Shown: positions 1 to 12,947 of the stretch, one piece after another
Position numbering within the stretch: position 1 is the first letter of the stretch
How the letters are laid out: each line of letters begins with the position of its first letter
Assembly (NCBI GenBank): GCA_025200525.1
Contig: CM045762.1
Coordinates: 122,080,979-122,144,978 of the forward strand
Length of the DNA: 64,000 nucleotides
Reading direction: 5' to 3'
Origin: Camellia lanceoleosa
Taxonomy: Eukaryota > Streptophyta > Magnoliopsida > Ericales > Theaceae
Notes under the pieces: generated by a model
What the model was told of the DNA's origin: nothing
Database searches by the model: none
What the model saw: the letters and a program-made list of their open reading frames with translations, nothing else
Position numbers and translations under genes: made by a program

Positions 1-598
1 TAACTTTAAAATTTTATTGATTCAAGTCATGAAATGAGATTAATTTCATAGTTTTAGCAAAGTTCAAAAATTTTCTTAAGGAATTTTCCTCACGTTTTCT
101 CATACAATTAAAAAATCCATTCTTAATTTTTATTATCTCTTAAAATGGTTAAAAAGGCATTTCAAAATGGGAAAATTAGTAGAACATCCCTCTCCAACTT
201 TGAATAGTATGAGAGATCCAATATGTATTTTTTATTAGGTAAAATCCCTCGATAAAACTTCTCGATGATTATACCAGAGAAATTTCAAAATTTCTTTATG
301 AAATCAGAGAAATTTCTCTGTATTGGGACGAAATTTTTCTTTATTGAATTTTTTCTGTGAAAATGTTGAGGGAAATCGAGGACTTATTGTTTCACCCCAG
401 TAGTGTTGAGGACGAAGAAACAAGAATTGAAGACTTCTCCAGTGACTTTTTTTTGACATTTCTCATTCCTGCCATTGATGGAACGGTACATTTCGTCGAG
501 AAAATTGGAAGAGAATGATGGGTTTCGAGGATTTCTTTTCAATCTATCTTCTCTCAATGATTTATGGCTACTGTACATTTCATCCCTGTACATATATG
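1..598. other. AT-rich non-coding stretch at window edge
   Basis: I see no gene here. A minus-strand open frame at 384-605 has no recognisable domain and overlaps the broken edge of the neighbouring retrotransposon. The gypsy homology to the right stops abruptly near 599, inside the RNase H region, so this stretch lies outside what is left of that element or belongs to an unrecognisable part of it. Confidence 0.5.
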
Positions 599-3549
599 TC
601 ACCAAATCTTTAAGGCAAAGATCACTGTCACTAACTCTAGGTCGTAAGTAGAGTAATTCCTCTCATGTATTTTTAACTGCCGCAAGTCATAGGCTACTAC
701 ATTCCCCTCTTGCATCAAAACACAACCCAAACCTTCCCGTGAGGTATCACAGTACACTGAATGGCCTAAACCCTTCTCCGGAATAATCAATATTTGTGTG
801 GAATGAGACTTCTGAGAAGTCGTTCCAAGAGCTCAAGGTTAGACTTAGTATTGATTATTCCGGAGAAGGGTTTAGGCCATTCAGTGTACTGTGATGCCTC
901 AGTCTAGTCAACGATGAGGCTAGCCTAGAGAAATCCTTCACGAACCGACAGTAATACCCGGTCAATCCCAAGAAACTATGGATCTCAAAAGCATTCTTAG
1001 GTTGTTCCCAATCTTGCACTACCTGTATCTTGGATGAATCTACAGTCACCCCTTCCCCTATTACCACATGGCCTAAGAATTTAATTTCTCTCAACCAGAA
1101 TTCACACTTTCCAAACTTAGCATACAGCTTGTGGGCTTTAAGTAACTCCAGTACTACCTACAAATGTTCCTCATGCTCCTCTTCAGAGGTTGAGTAAATC
1201 AGAATGTCGTCCACAAAAATGACCACAAAACGATTTAGGAACTTACGAAAGATCCGGTTCATCAAGTCTATAAATACAGCTGGTACATTAGTGACCTAAA
1301 GGGCATCACTAGAAACTCGTAATGGCCATACTGCGTACAGAATGCCGTCTTCAGGATATCCTCCTCCCTTGCCCTCAACTAGTGATAACCCGATCTCAAG
1401 TCTATCTTAGAAAAGTAACAAGACCCTTTCAACTGATCAAACAAATCATCTATAAGAGGCATTGGGTACTTGTTCTTGATAGTTGCCCGGTTCAACTTCC
1501 GGTAATCTATACAAAGTCGTAAAGCACCATCTTTCTTCTTGGCAAAAATAGTCGGTTCTCTCTATGGTGAAGTACTAGGGCGAATAAAACCCTTATCTAA
1601 TAATTCCTGGAGTTGAATCTTTAACTCACTCAACTCAGCTGGTGCAAATCTATACGGTGCCATAGAAATTGGTGTCATGCCAGGCACTAAATCAATGGAG
1701 AATTTGATCTCTTGGTGAGGTGGTAAACTGGTAAGATCATTCGGAAAAACATCCGGGTACTCACAAACTACCCTTGGCAACTCAACTCGGTCTTCATCAC
1801 ACTCAGCACTCAAGAAGTTGGCGAGAAGGAGACTAAGCTCACTTCACCCACATGGATCGTATACCGGTGATAAGACTCTATCCACTTGGTCCCCCAAAAA
1901 GTAAAAACAATCACTATTCAGGGTACATACAGTAACCCTCTGCTGGTAACAATCTATAATAGCCTGATATGAAGACAACCAGTCCATACCCAAAATAACA
2001 TCAAAGCTAGACATATTAATCAATACAAGTGCAAAAAGAAGTTGGCGACCGGCAACCTCTATGTTACAACCCCGATACCCCTGCTTCAAAATAATCTCAC
2101 CACCAATAGGTGACTCTACATAGAGATAAGATACTAACTGAGCCAACGCTAATTCCAAAACCGATACAAATGCATATGAAATAAATGAATGGGATGCACC
2201 CGTATCAATCAACACATTAGTAACTGAATTACAAAACAAGAAGGTACCTCTCACTACCGAAGGCGCTGGTAATAGATCTGGTGCAATAACAACATACACA
2301 CGCCCTGTTAGCCTCTGATCAACCTGCTCACCCCTTGGAGCATATGCCTAATGTACTAACTGAACCGACAAGGCTCCCTGGTTGGCCCTTGAGGCTTGTG
2401 CTGACTGTGTAGGCAGGTGGCTCTGTGTCTGTTTCGAACCAGACACACCAGACGTGTCACCTAACTGAGGGAAAAATCTCTTCATATGCCCGCCTGTCTA
2501 CACTAATAACAAGTGAGTGGCTGGCCTCTCCTATGACTCTGGCTCTAAGAACGAGCTGATGATGGTACAGACCGTTGCCCTCCTCCTTTCTGTGGGAAAG
2601 CTGGAGACTTGTGGCCCAGCTGACCACACTTGTAACAAGTCACATCTCCCTGACCACCTCTCCTAGATTCTGAACTAGGTACTGGAAAAGTGAACCTTGA
2701 CTGTACTCCCTTGGACGACTAGGGGTTAGAACCCCTTTGCTTCTTGTTGTCCCCCTAATTATCCTAACTCCTCCTAGAGCCCCTCATTCTCTCCTCCTCC
2801 ATCTGCATAATGGTCTCAAGATGGGTCGTCGCCTCCATAAGGCGACCATAATCTCTAATCATGGACCTGGCCACTCAGAACATGAGTCCGATCCTTAACC
2901 TTTTCTCAAATTCCAGACAACGGCGCTCTTCAGTCGCCACGAGTTCTGGTGCAAACCTCAACAAACTGGTGAATGTGGCCTCGAACTCGGCCACTAGTGT
3001 GTTCAACTACACCAGCTTAGAGAACTAGTCTCTCAACTTCTCCTTAACAGTGGAAGGCAAAACTTGTCCTGGAAGGCATCAACGAAAGCCTCCCAAGCTC
3101 CTCCAATACGCCCTCGCACATACTTTCACCATTGACCCACATCTCCCTTCAGTTGGAAGGACACCAAGGTCATTCTCAAACCTCCGTCTTTGGTGTCGAA
3201 CATCTTAAATGTTTTCACCATCTGCTCTAGCCACTCATTTGCCTTCAGTGGCTCCTTGCGATCAGCTAAAAACTCACCTGGATTTGACCGAAAAAACTCT
3301 CTTCAGAAAAGACGGCCATGCTTTAGCTACATGGGCCTAGACTTAATTCTCAGCTCTAAGAATATCCATGGATTCCCGCAATGCTTTGGCCATTTCGCGG
3401 GCTAAGGCGCCCATGGCCTATTGACTGACCAGTTCAATCACATTGGCTGGCCCAACCCCTTCTTCTTGTGCCAGAATATCATCCGATAAAGGCGCCTCGT
3501 ACCTTCTAGGCCTACCACGCCTACCACTGCCACGTCCTCAACCTAACAT
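599..3549 (-). pseudogene. Degenerate Ty3/gypsy gag-pol remnant, 3' half missing
   Basis: On the minus strand, 3549 to about 2330 is a gag remnant, 2299-1844 holds the aspartic protease motif [10 protein letters not shown], and 1813-855 plus 790-599 hold reverse transcriptase and RNase H pieces ([55 protein letters not shown]). Gene order and wording match the better copy at 47113-51765. Gag is full of stop codons and pol is frame-broken. Everything after the start of RNase H, including integrase, chromodomain and the 3' LTR, is gone. A 56-bp internal segment is flipped at 793-848. It is a dead fossil related to the element at 44571-54300. Confidence 0.9.
755..886. repeat. 36-bp inverted repeat flanking a flipped segment
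   Basis: Bases 755-792 (containing ccttctccggaataatcaat) recur as the reverse complement at 849-886. The spacer 793-848 reads as the reverse complement of the colinear segment of the related element near 49050-49110 (RNase H/RT junction). The arrangement is a short local inversion flanked by inverted repeats. Confidence 0.85.
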
Positions 3550-3938
3550 CCTAATGAGGGTAACAAAAGAGATTAGCACATTCACAAATATACCGAAGCT
3601 AATTCACTTGCGTCCTAATACGGTGGACAACAGTAATTCACTCTACATAAACACGTAATCAAATAAACACATACGAATTTCATTTTCAATAATGACCGTC
3701 CCACGGCATTGCTAGAGTTCTAATTAGAAATAGCAGTGATCAAGTGCTCTTGTAATAGGACTTCTAGGAACCCATAGACTCAACCAACATCCTAGAAATT
3801 AAATTTCATACCCATATAATCACATAAACATGTTGTCATATAAGCACACCTCATTCGTACTAAAGTCTTTAGCAAGCGAGACAAACCTATTGTGGTACTA
3901 ACCACTTTTCACGTATCCAAAGTATTCAAACCCGGTAC

Positions 3939-3950
3939 GCTCTGATACCA
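3939..3950 (-). other. Primer-binding site of the old gypsy element
   Basis: The reverse complement reads TGGTATCAGAGC, the plant initiator-tRNA-Met type primer-binding site. It lies three bases inside the LTR edge at 3954 and about 390 bp upstream of the gag start at 3549, which fixes the element's minus-strand orientation. Confidence 0.9.
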
Positions 3951-4919
3951 AGTTGTAACGTCCCGAAATAATTACAATAATCCAAGCCAACACAATTAAC
4001 GCAAGACAACATAATCGAAATAATACACTTTCATTAATCTGAATTGTTATACAAAAGTGACACATGCGTCATACATTCATAAATAGCTCATCTTGAATCT
4101 ACAACATGTGTTATAAGTAGTAAAGGGGAATGAAAGCTGAACAGATATTTATATGCCCTAAAGGCTTACATCTTTCCAAGTCATTGCTTGGTTACAACAA
4201 AAAATGAGACTAGCTCAACACAAATAAAGCCCTTGGCTATATAGAAGAGAATACACAAAAGGAAACTCTTGCTCCAAAGTCCCTTCAAGCTATTGCCTTA
4301 GTGGCAGCATATCACCAATTCCTGTAAATGGTTTTTCCCAAATAGGGTGAGCCAAAACCCAGTAGGAACAATCTAACACAATATATGAATCTTAACAAAG
4401 ATATAAGTACAATGTGCATATACAATGTCTGTGAAAAAACATATATATACTAATTGATCATAAAGAACCAAATTTTATAACTCAATCCATTTTTCTTTAA
4501 TTCATTTCAAGTTAATTTATTTCATCTCAATTCATGAGTCGACTTTATTATTTTCCAAACAACCCAACTGAGATTACAACTCAGTGGTTCCCAAATCAAC
4601 ACAACTATCACACAAACACTTCAATTTTGCCATTTCACGGAAATTTCGTCCACGAGATCGGCACCCATATATACGTGCGGTTTTGGGACTTTTACCCTGG
4701 ACACACCGGTTAACTTAATTCAATAGAGTCCATTTCCTATCTTCTCACAAACATCATACATGTACAATATATTAAAACATAATCATATTCAATGACAACC
4801 GACAAGAGATTAGTTTCAATTTACCTAATCTTCATGCAATTTCTACAACAATCATAGCTATCTTCCACCGATAGCCTAATACAGATATTTCTAAACAGAT
4901 ATTCAATCTTTAGATAGAT

Positions 4920-6731
4920 TGTAGCGATCCCGGTTTCGATCATTCTTTCATGTTTTGCCACTTCGACTGGACCGGTCAGGGATCGAGCGGCCATTTATGC
5001 GCTCAAGCGGAGAATGTTTGGTTCCAGAAGTTTGACCTGTTTGCAAAAGTACTGGGAATGTGTATTCGACGCTAGAGCGGGGTTTTCCACGCTTGAGCGG
5101 ACCATGTTATATCAGTTCGTGAATCTGATATTTCATATCACTTTTGTATATCTCTCTAAAAATATTTCCTCTCCCTTCTCTCTACTTTTCCCTATGCCAA
5201 ATTGGATCAAAACCTTGATTTCTCAAGATCCATTAGAGTTCTGCTATAGGTTCTTCATCAAAGTTGGTTAACTTCTCGAGGGCTTCGTTGTGTGCGGTGA
5301 AGATCGAGTTTCAATACTGTTGATTTTGGGGGTTTCATCTCATTTCTTCTTCAAAACTTGAGGTAGGGATTTTCTTAGAGTTATATATATGTTTTTGCAA
5401 GATCTATATGATTTTTGAAATCATCTTTCGATAGTTTTGAAAATTGATTGTTGATTCAAGAAATTGAGTGATTTTGAAAGTAGATTTGTCTCTTGTTCTT
5501 TTAAAATGATCTTATGGGTTTTGATCTTCGTTGATTGAAGAAAATGTGATTTTGAAAAGTTTTCTTTCAAAAGATTTGAGTTGTATAGTTTTGGTGAGAA
5601 AACCTAGAATTTGGAAAAAAAAATTTAAGAGACTGAAAATCCATGAATGATATTATTATATTTATTTTGTGTGTCAAAATAAATGGATGTTTGAAAATTT
5701 TCTTATTTATATTTATATAAATGATGAATTTTAGGGAATATGAGAATTATTGTTCATTTTGGAAATTATTGTTCAAAACGTTGAAATAGTCTTGAAATGA
5801 CTAATTGTTGAGGATACTTGAGAAGAGAGAACTGTTTTATTCCTTGGATGATGAATTGGAATAAAATTATTTATATTCATCTTGTGTTATTGGCATATCA
5901 ATTCATTTGATTACATTAAACTTTGAACGTTTATTTGAAAACTTGCATTGAGAAAAGAATGTTGAGAAACAAGTTTTCATGGAATGGTTTTGGGGTAAAT
6001 ACGTTGGTAAGTCTTGATAGGTGGTGTAGATGATATTGAATAAGTTGGCCTGAGAGTCCGGAGTGAAAGACCGAAAACTCGCACGGATAGGTGTCGAGCC
6101 TTCCGGTTAATACCGGTAAAAATGACAAATTAGTAGTACTTGGATAGTCTACTTGCAGACACCGACCTAAGGATTACCAGAGTTGTATTTATCGCTCTTG
6201 AAATGAATTCTTAAGTTTTGAAAAATTGAAATTGCATGACATCATTGAGCATGAGAGTTCTCAAAGATGAAGATGTGATTTTCTTTCAAAAGAGCATACC
6301 ATGGCATGTGCATTTCATCTCTTGATACTTGTATAAAATGTATATACTTTGTTAAGGATTTCCTATTGGGGCTTTATGCTTACTTTACGGGATTTTTGTG
6401 TAGGAAAAGATGTAGTGATGCCGTCTAACTAAAGGCGAGGAAATGTGTGTTGAGAGTACGAAACTTTCATTTTGCTGTGACTCTGTGTGTAAGCCAAGAG
6501 CTATACGTATGTGTATTTGAATAATCATTTTGTGCAATCAGGCTTAAGCCTTGGAAACTTGTAAACCCTTAGGGGTATTTATTTGTTTATTTACTTGTTG
6601 TTGGATTAATGTATTGTTGCATGAAGAACTATTGTATCATGTAATGTAAGTTTGGAGATTTATATTCGGTTTTCCTTGAAAAAGCCATGATTGTTGTATT
6701 ATCATTTGGACTAGAAATTTGGGGCGTTACA
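4920..6731 (+). mobile_element. Solo LTR nested in the older LTR
   Basis: It starts TGTAGCGATCCCGG and ends GGGGCGTTACA, the termini of the same gypsy family in plus orientation. No primer-binding site follows and no internal region remains. The flanks are tagat (4915-4919) and cagat (6732-6736), a 5-bp target-site duplication with one mismatch. It probably arose by recombination between two LTRs after insertion into the resident minus-strand LTR. Confidence 0.85.
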
Positions 6732-7379
6732 CAGATAATTCATTCAAGTTCTCATAGGTGAGAGGTAATACATATCCAACCCCACCATTTATATCAACGT
6801 CCATCCAATTTTACGTTTACAATACCAATGTCATTTATTTATACAAAATAAATATTTGAAGCATTTTAGGGCAAACTTCCCTCTTTTTCAAATATCAACT
6901 CAAATGCCAAAAATCAACTATGTTGTCACAATATAACCTCATTTTCAAAACCCATAATCATTTATATCACATTTAGTAGAAACCCCTCTTTCGATTTTAT
7001 ATCCCAAACCCTAGGTTTGTTCCAAAATACTCTTAAATCTCACCATTGTTACACAACAACCAATAACTAAGTTAAAAACCATATAAAAGTGTAGAAAATC
7101 TCTACCTCAAAGAGAGAAGACGAGCAAGACAAAGATGAAACTGCAAAGATGCTCAAACCCAACTCTATTCGGATCAAAATGGAGATCTTGAGATGCTCTT
7201 TCTTTTTAACAAAGGCTAATGGGTGAAGAAATCACTAGAACTAAGTGAAAATGTAGAGAGAGTGTGTGTGTTTTAGAGAAAGGAGCTCTAGATCTAGGGT
7301 GATCTAGGGTTTTGGTGGAAAAAGATGTGAAAAAGTGATATAAAATGAGACTGCTGCGAATTGATATACGCATAGTCCG

Positions 7380-7650
7380 CTCGAGTGCAAGAGTTGATGC
7401 TCGAGCGTCAGACACAACAAGTTGTTCCGCTTGAGTACAAGAAATATCTGCTCGAGCACAGAATACACACGTCCAGTAGTTTTGCAGATAGAAGAACATC
7501 GCTCAAGTGCAAGAATGGCCGCCTAAGTGCACACCCGCTCGAGTATAAGAAACGTCGCTTAAGCATAGAATACACTCTCTCAGTATTTCTATAAACTTGC
7601 AAAAGTACTGAGAGTTTGCAAAGCTCGCTCAAGTGCAAAAAGTATCGCTC
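7380..7650. repeat. Decayed CTCGAG-type array in the old LTR
   Basis: About ten units related to CGCTCGAGCG occur here. Only some keep CTCGAG; others read CTTGAG, CTCAAG or CTTAAG, and flanking CG is often TG or CA. These are the changes expected from deamination of methylated CpG. The array lies at the position equivalent to the intact arrays at 46200-46500 and 53810-54125. Confidence 0.75.
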
Positions 7651-7854
7651 AAGCGGAAGAGCAAAATTCTAGGCACTAAGAGTTAGGAAAACGGCCAACC
7701 AACCTGTTCCAAACACAACCACAACCACAACCACAACAATCCCAAAGCCAAGTTTAATGGAAAAGAAGATAAGCAAGACATACTCAACAGTACGAAACCA
7801 AGAAACCCGTATCCAGATTACAACAAGGGTTGGGTCAAAATCGGAATCATTATA

Positions 7855-9534
7855 TACTGGGAGTATGTATTCTGTACTCGAGCGAAGCTTATTGCGCTCA
7901 AGCGGAACAATTTATTGTGTCTAGCCGCTCAAGTGACACATCTTGCACTCGAGCAGACTGTGCATATATCAATTTGTAAAAGTCACTTTTTACATCACTT
8001 TTTCACCTCTCTCTCTCTAAACATTTCAAAACCCTAAATCTAGAGTTTCTCTCTCTAGAACTCACACTCTCTCTACAAATACACCAAGATCTATCCATTT
8101 CTTCACCTAGAGCTTCGTTTTCATCATAATAAAGTTGGACTTCAGCTTCCTTCAGGTTTCTCTACTCTCTCCTTGGTCTTCTAGCTTTGAGGTAGGAATT
8201 TTCTATACTTTTTCATAATTTTTAACTTAGCTAGTTGTTTTTCATAAACAATCTTGTGGTTTTTCAAGATTTTGAACAAACCTAGGATTTTGGTTTAAAA
8301 TCAAAAGAGCGGTTTTCAAATGGATGTATGGAAAAATGATTGTGGGAGTGGAAATAAGGTTGAGTTCAGATAAAATTATTGATTTTGATACTTGGATTAA
8401 ATTTTGGAAGAAAAAAGGGTTTTGCCGTAAATGTTTCAAAATTTATTTTGCATAAATAAATGTAATTAATGTTGGAAATATAAAATTGGATGGATATTGA
8501 CATGATGGTCGAGTTAGATATGTATTATCACTCACCTTGAAATTTAGAAAGTTTATCTGTATTTAAGATTTTATATCTGTTTTGGACTGTCGGTGGAAGA
8601 TAGTTATAATTGTTGTAGAAATTGCATCAGGATTAGGTGAATTGAAACTAATTTATCATTCATGTGCATTGAATATTGTTACTCATTTAATACATTGCAT
8701 ATGTATATAAACTTGAGAAAAATGAGTGAATGTTGGAAAGATGTGTGTACTACCAAATTAAGTTGGCCTGCATGTCCAAGGTAAAAGTCTCGAAAATCGT
8801 GAATATACATAGGTGCCGATTCTCGTGGACGAAATATCCGTAAAATGACAATAGTAGTGCTTATATAGACTACGTTTACATGGGTGCCGTTTGACGGTTT
8901 TCCGCAGACGAAACATCCGTGAAAGGTTGTACTGGTTTGAGTTATTCCCCTTGTTTTCTATTATAAAAAGTATGACTTGAGAATTGTGAACTCAACAGAG
9001 CATGGCATTGTCTTCGGAAAGAAAATGTAAAACGTTTTGATAAGGGCATCGTATGTGCATAAAGCCTTATATCTTTGTTAAGATTCATATATTGTGTTAG
9101 ATTATTTCTACTGAGTTTTGGCTCACCCTATATAGAAAATTCATTTTCAAGTATTGGAGAGATGCCTCCGCCAAGCCAAGGCAGTAGCTTAGGAGGATTG
9201 GAGCAAGAGCTTCATTTTGTTTGCTTGTTAGTATTTTGTACAAGTCTAGGGTTTCACTTGTATTGAATTTAAATCCATTTTAATGTAACCAAATACAGTC
9301 TTGGAAAGTTGTAACCTTTGGGGCATTTCTATTATTTGTTCAACTTCTATCTCATATTTTTGTTGTTGGCACATGCTATAGATTCAGAGTTAGGACTTAT
9401 GAATATATATTCGCATGTGTCTCCTCTTTTGTATAAATGTGTCTCATATAATGGAAGAATATTATACTCGAATTTATATTGTCATTTAATTGCCGTTATG
9501 GATGGTTTATTGTATTAAATTTCGGGGCATTACA
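7855..9534 (+). mobile_element. 5'-truncated gypsy LTR fragment
   Basis: It is the same family and orientation as the LTR at 4920-6731. It begins inside the LTR (tactgggagtatgtattc matches position about 5049 of that copy), so roughly the first 130 bp are missing, and it ends GGGGCATTACA. No primer-binding site follows. It abuts the oppositely oriented LTR ending near 7854, so the two form a large imperfect inverted repeat. No target-site duplication is identifiable. Confidence 0.75.
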
Positions 9535-10288
9535 CAGAGGATCCATCTAGGTATCTCATTTTATAATATTTGCATAGAGTTATACAATTTAATGTATATA
9601 TTTTTTTTTGGATTATAGTATTACTTTCAGTAACTATACTGCCCTAGAAAAAAAAAAGAGATAGGAAAGTTACCATGAAAGTATGTGTGTGGCTGAAATT
9701 AATTATTGTGTTGTGGGATTCATGATTTTGGATACTTTTTCTGGGTCTATAGTCTTACTATATTACTTGGGTACTGTTATGGTGTGCAACTTACGCCTTA
9801 CACTTACGCATTTTATGTTTGCAGTTCTGTTTTTGTTTTCACCTTCCACTTATACTTTTTGTGTAAGTGGCACATGGTGTGCAACCCTCACTTAAGAAAA
9901 GTCCATATTACTTACACATTTTGGTTTTATAGCTTTCATGATTTTGTATCGCAAAAAATTTATTTCCCATTTGAGTAGAGGGTTTGCTTTTATCTTCGCT
10001 TACTCTGCACAAGAAAAGTGATATGCTTTGTTTATAAAAACTATTACACATATTTCTACAACAAAATGATGTAACGTTTAAATCTAAAGAATTATCATTA
10101 TCTACTAATAGAAGTACAAAAATATAATTTATTAAAAAAAGTACAAAAATAAAAATGTATAATGCTAATGAAATACTATCTCTGTCAAAAAGGGATGTTT
10201 TCTTAGATTTTTTAAATAAATAAATAAATAAATCTATATCCATGTTCAAGGCAAAGGTGTATTGAGTTGGATGGAGGAACAATGGAAA

Positions 10289-10289
<1 letters not shown>

Positions 10290-10321
<32 letters not shown>

Positions 10322-10441
10322 TTAAACAACTAATCTATTATTTAACAAGATTTCAATGATTTTGAACATCTTAATGATCTTATAGACAACTTAAAAGTCC
10401 AATTCTATTTGAGCAAAAAATTAATATATATATATATATAT
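10290..10441. repeat. AAT and AT microsatellites
   Basis: A run of about eleven AAT units at 10290-10321 is followed, after roughly 100 bp, by a pure AT run at 10423-10441. Confidence 0.9.
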
Positions 10442-11215
10442 ACGCGTATAAAGAAATTTAATGGCAAAATAAAAGTTAAACAAATAAATTGTAACAATCA
10501 TTAAAAAAGACACAAAATAAAAAACAAAACAAAACAAACAAAACAAAAAGTTATAAATGAGTCACCATAATATGTAAGAAGAGTTTTTTTTTTTTTTTTT
10601 GCGTGTGTGTGTATGTTGTTCATGGGCAATTAAATTGTGATATGACTGCAGTACATAATCGAATGCTTAAAACATTTAACATTGTATGTAATGTTTTATA
10701 TTACATACAACAGTATTATATAAGTGTAGTTTTTAATCTAATACGTAGATTGAGACATAGAAATCATATACAATTCTTGAAATTTTTAATTTATTAAGAA
10801 AATTTTGCATTATTAAATTTATTACTATCATACATAAATTTTGTAAGTGAGATTTATTAGTCAATAATTGTGAGATTAATAAAGAGAATGACTAGAAAAA
10901 TATGCTATGTATGCAAAAAAATAATGTGGAAAGCTTAAAAGATGTGTTGGATACTGTCTGAAGGTTGATTTGAGGAGTATCACGAGGAAGAGGGTTACAC
11001 TTTCCATTCTCTTTACTATTTTATTTTTTCAATTTTTTTTTATTGGATAAAATAAAATACAGAGTATTTGGTAATTGTCAAATGCGATTTGTTATATTAT
11101 TTAATGAATTCTAACATAAGGCTAAGGCAGAATGTGTTCATATTTTAACATAAGTGCAATTTCTATAATTTGCATTATTATAGGCCTTTAATCTTACCAA
11201 TTGCACTATAAAACA

Positions 11216-11335
11216 TTTTTATAATGTGAATGATTCGGATCATCAATGTCAGTTCTAAAATAAACCCATCAAACTGTTTTATAATGTGAATGATTTGGAT
11301 CATCAATTCTAGTTCTAAAATATACCCATCAAACT
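11216..11335. repeat. 60-bp tandem duplication
   Basis: Two adjacent copies with a period of exactly 60 bp, each starting near ataatgtgaatgat at 11221 and 11281, differ at only a few positions. Confidence 0.85.
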
Positions 11336-11751
11336 CAAACGCTCTCTCAAATTGGATAGTCATCTTGAGATAATCAAAACCCTTATATAATATGGAGAAC
11401 ACACCATCAACGGCCGTGCAAAAACAAAAACATAAACAAAAAAACAAAAAACTTTTTAAATGTAATAGAGGTGAAAATAATTGAAATTTATAGGATTGTA
11501 AATAATTTTTCCTTTCACATTTTAATTTCAAAACTAATTTTTATTTATTTATTTATTTGCGACCATCCATAGCATGGGCATTATGCTAGCATATATTAAG
11601 GAAAATGAGATTTCTAATTAGAAGAGTCTTGTGAAGCTCAAAACCCTCATACTATTTTTATAGATTTCTTATTTTTTAAATAATTAAAAAATCTTCTATT
11701 GGCTAGCTTTATTTAAAAAAAATAAATAAATAATCTTGTTATGCCTTGATA

Positions 11752-12252
11752 TATACATTTCAAAAAGAAAGCTAATTAATCTATTTAGAAATTTGAAAAG
11801 GAAAGTTAACTAATTAATTTTAAAATTTAAATTTTTTTTACCACTGAAATATAGAAATCAATTCACATTTTCTATAGATTTTTATTTTATCTAGATGTTT
11901 AATAGTTTTATATGCATCGACGTTTCAATCCATGTATCTATATTATAGCAAAGAGACATTCCATTAATAAAGGCAATGAAACCTCCAAAGTTTCATCTGA
12001 AAATTTTAAATTTTAGTAATTAAATAAAAATATTTACACATTTCAAAAGAAAAATTAATTAATCTATTTAAAAATTAAAATTTAGAAATTTGAAAAGAAA
12101 AATTAACAAATCAATTTTAAAATTTAAATTTTGTACCCTTAAAATATAAGAATCAATTCGCATCTTCCATAAATTTCTTATCTTGATGTTTAATAGTTTT
12201 ATATGTATCGACATTCCAATCTATATATTTATATTACAGCAAAGAGACATCA
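11752..12252. repeat. About 215-bp direct repeat, two diverged copies
   Basis: 11752-11962 and 12032-12252 are colinear. Both run from a 'catttcaaaa.gaaa' start, through a 'gatgtttaatagttttatatg' block, to 'agcaaagagacat'. The second copy has small indels. It could be an old tandem duplication or two copies of an unidentified repeat. Confidence 0.75.
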
Positions 12253-12356
12253 TTTGTGGATCTTTTTAATTTTAAGTCAATTTCTTTCGGGACATAATCA
12301 AAGCAACTTGTTTAAAAACATAGCTAGTAAAAAAAAAATCGATAATTTTTATTTCA

Positions 12357-12944
12357 CACTATGCCAAAATAGGGCATTAACGGCGATTTTTTTAACGGCA
12401 CTTTCGTTACCGCCATTTAAAGATACTATTAATGGCGGTAACGAAACCGCCGTTAATGTATCTTTAACGGCGATTTTCGTTACCACCGTTAACAAAACTG
12501 TTTGTAATGACCCTTTAACGGCAGTAATGAAACCGCCGTGAAAAAATCACCGCTAAAGCCATTTTTAAACGGTAGTAATGAAACCGCCACTAAAGTCCTC
12601 TCATTACCGCCGTTAATGACGGCGGTCTTTGTCGGCCGAGCTCCAGTGAGTGGTGACCACGCGCTGCTAGGGTTGAACATGACCATCTACAATAAAGTAG
12701 AAGTAATGTTTAAATATTTATTTAGGAAATATATTTCATAAAGAGTGGCTGTGGTGGAGTGGTTGGTGTGGGTAGATGAAAGGTTGAGGGTGAGACTTGA
12801 GAAGTGCAAGAAGAAAGAATTATTTTTTAAAAAATTTGAGCCTATTTACGGCGATAAAGAACCGCTGTTAAAGGCTTTAACGGTAGTTTTACAGCCTTTA
12901 ACGGCGGTAAAAAACCGCCGCTAAAGTCCAATTTTGGCGTAGTG
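12357..12944. mobile_element. Non-autonomous CACTA (En/Spm) transposon
   Basis: The left end reads CACTATGCCAAAAT and the right end is the inverted ATTTTGGCGTAGTG. The element is flanked by the 3-bp duplication TCA on both sides (12354-12356 and 12945-12947), as CACTA elements require. Many direct and inverted copies of a subterminal motif around AACGGCGG/CCGCCGTTAA crowd both ends; in this superfamily such repeats bind the transposase accessory protein. At 588 bp it has no transposase and would need an autonomous partner. The 12203-12541 and 12538-12741 open frames are artefacts of the subterminal repeats. Confidence 0.93.
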
Positions 12945-12947
12945 TCA

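Larger units (their letters stand above)
3954..7854 (-). mobile_element. 5' LTR of the old gypsy element, split by a solo LTR
   Basis: It begins at TGTAACGTCC beside the primer-binding site and ends near 7854 in a degenerate copy of the gggatcgctata terminus seen at 46674 and 54300. Subtracting the nested solo LTR (4920-6731) and its duplication leaves about 2.08 kb, matching the 2.10-2.13 kb LTRs of the complete element. The right part (7380-7650) holds a CpG-decayed version of the CTCGAG array. Confidence 0.8.
9535..12356. other. AT-rich intergenic DNA with simple repeats
   Basis: No supported gene. The minus-strand frames at 9908-10282 and 11178-11531 are low-complexity and show no domain. 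It contains an (AAT)n tract near 10290-10321, an (AT)n tract near 10423-10441, a poly-T run near 10576-10599 and the duplications listed separately. Confidence 0.6.
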
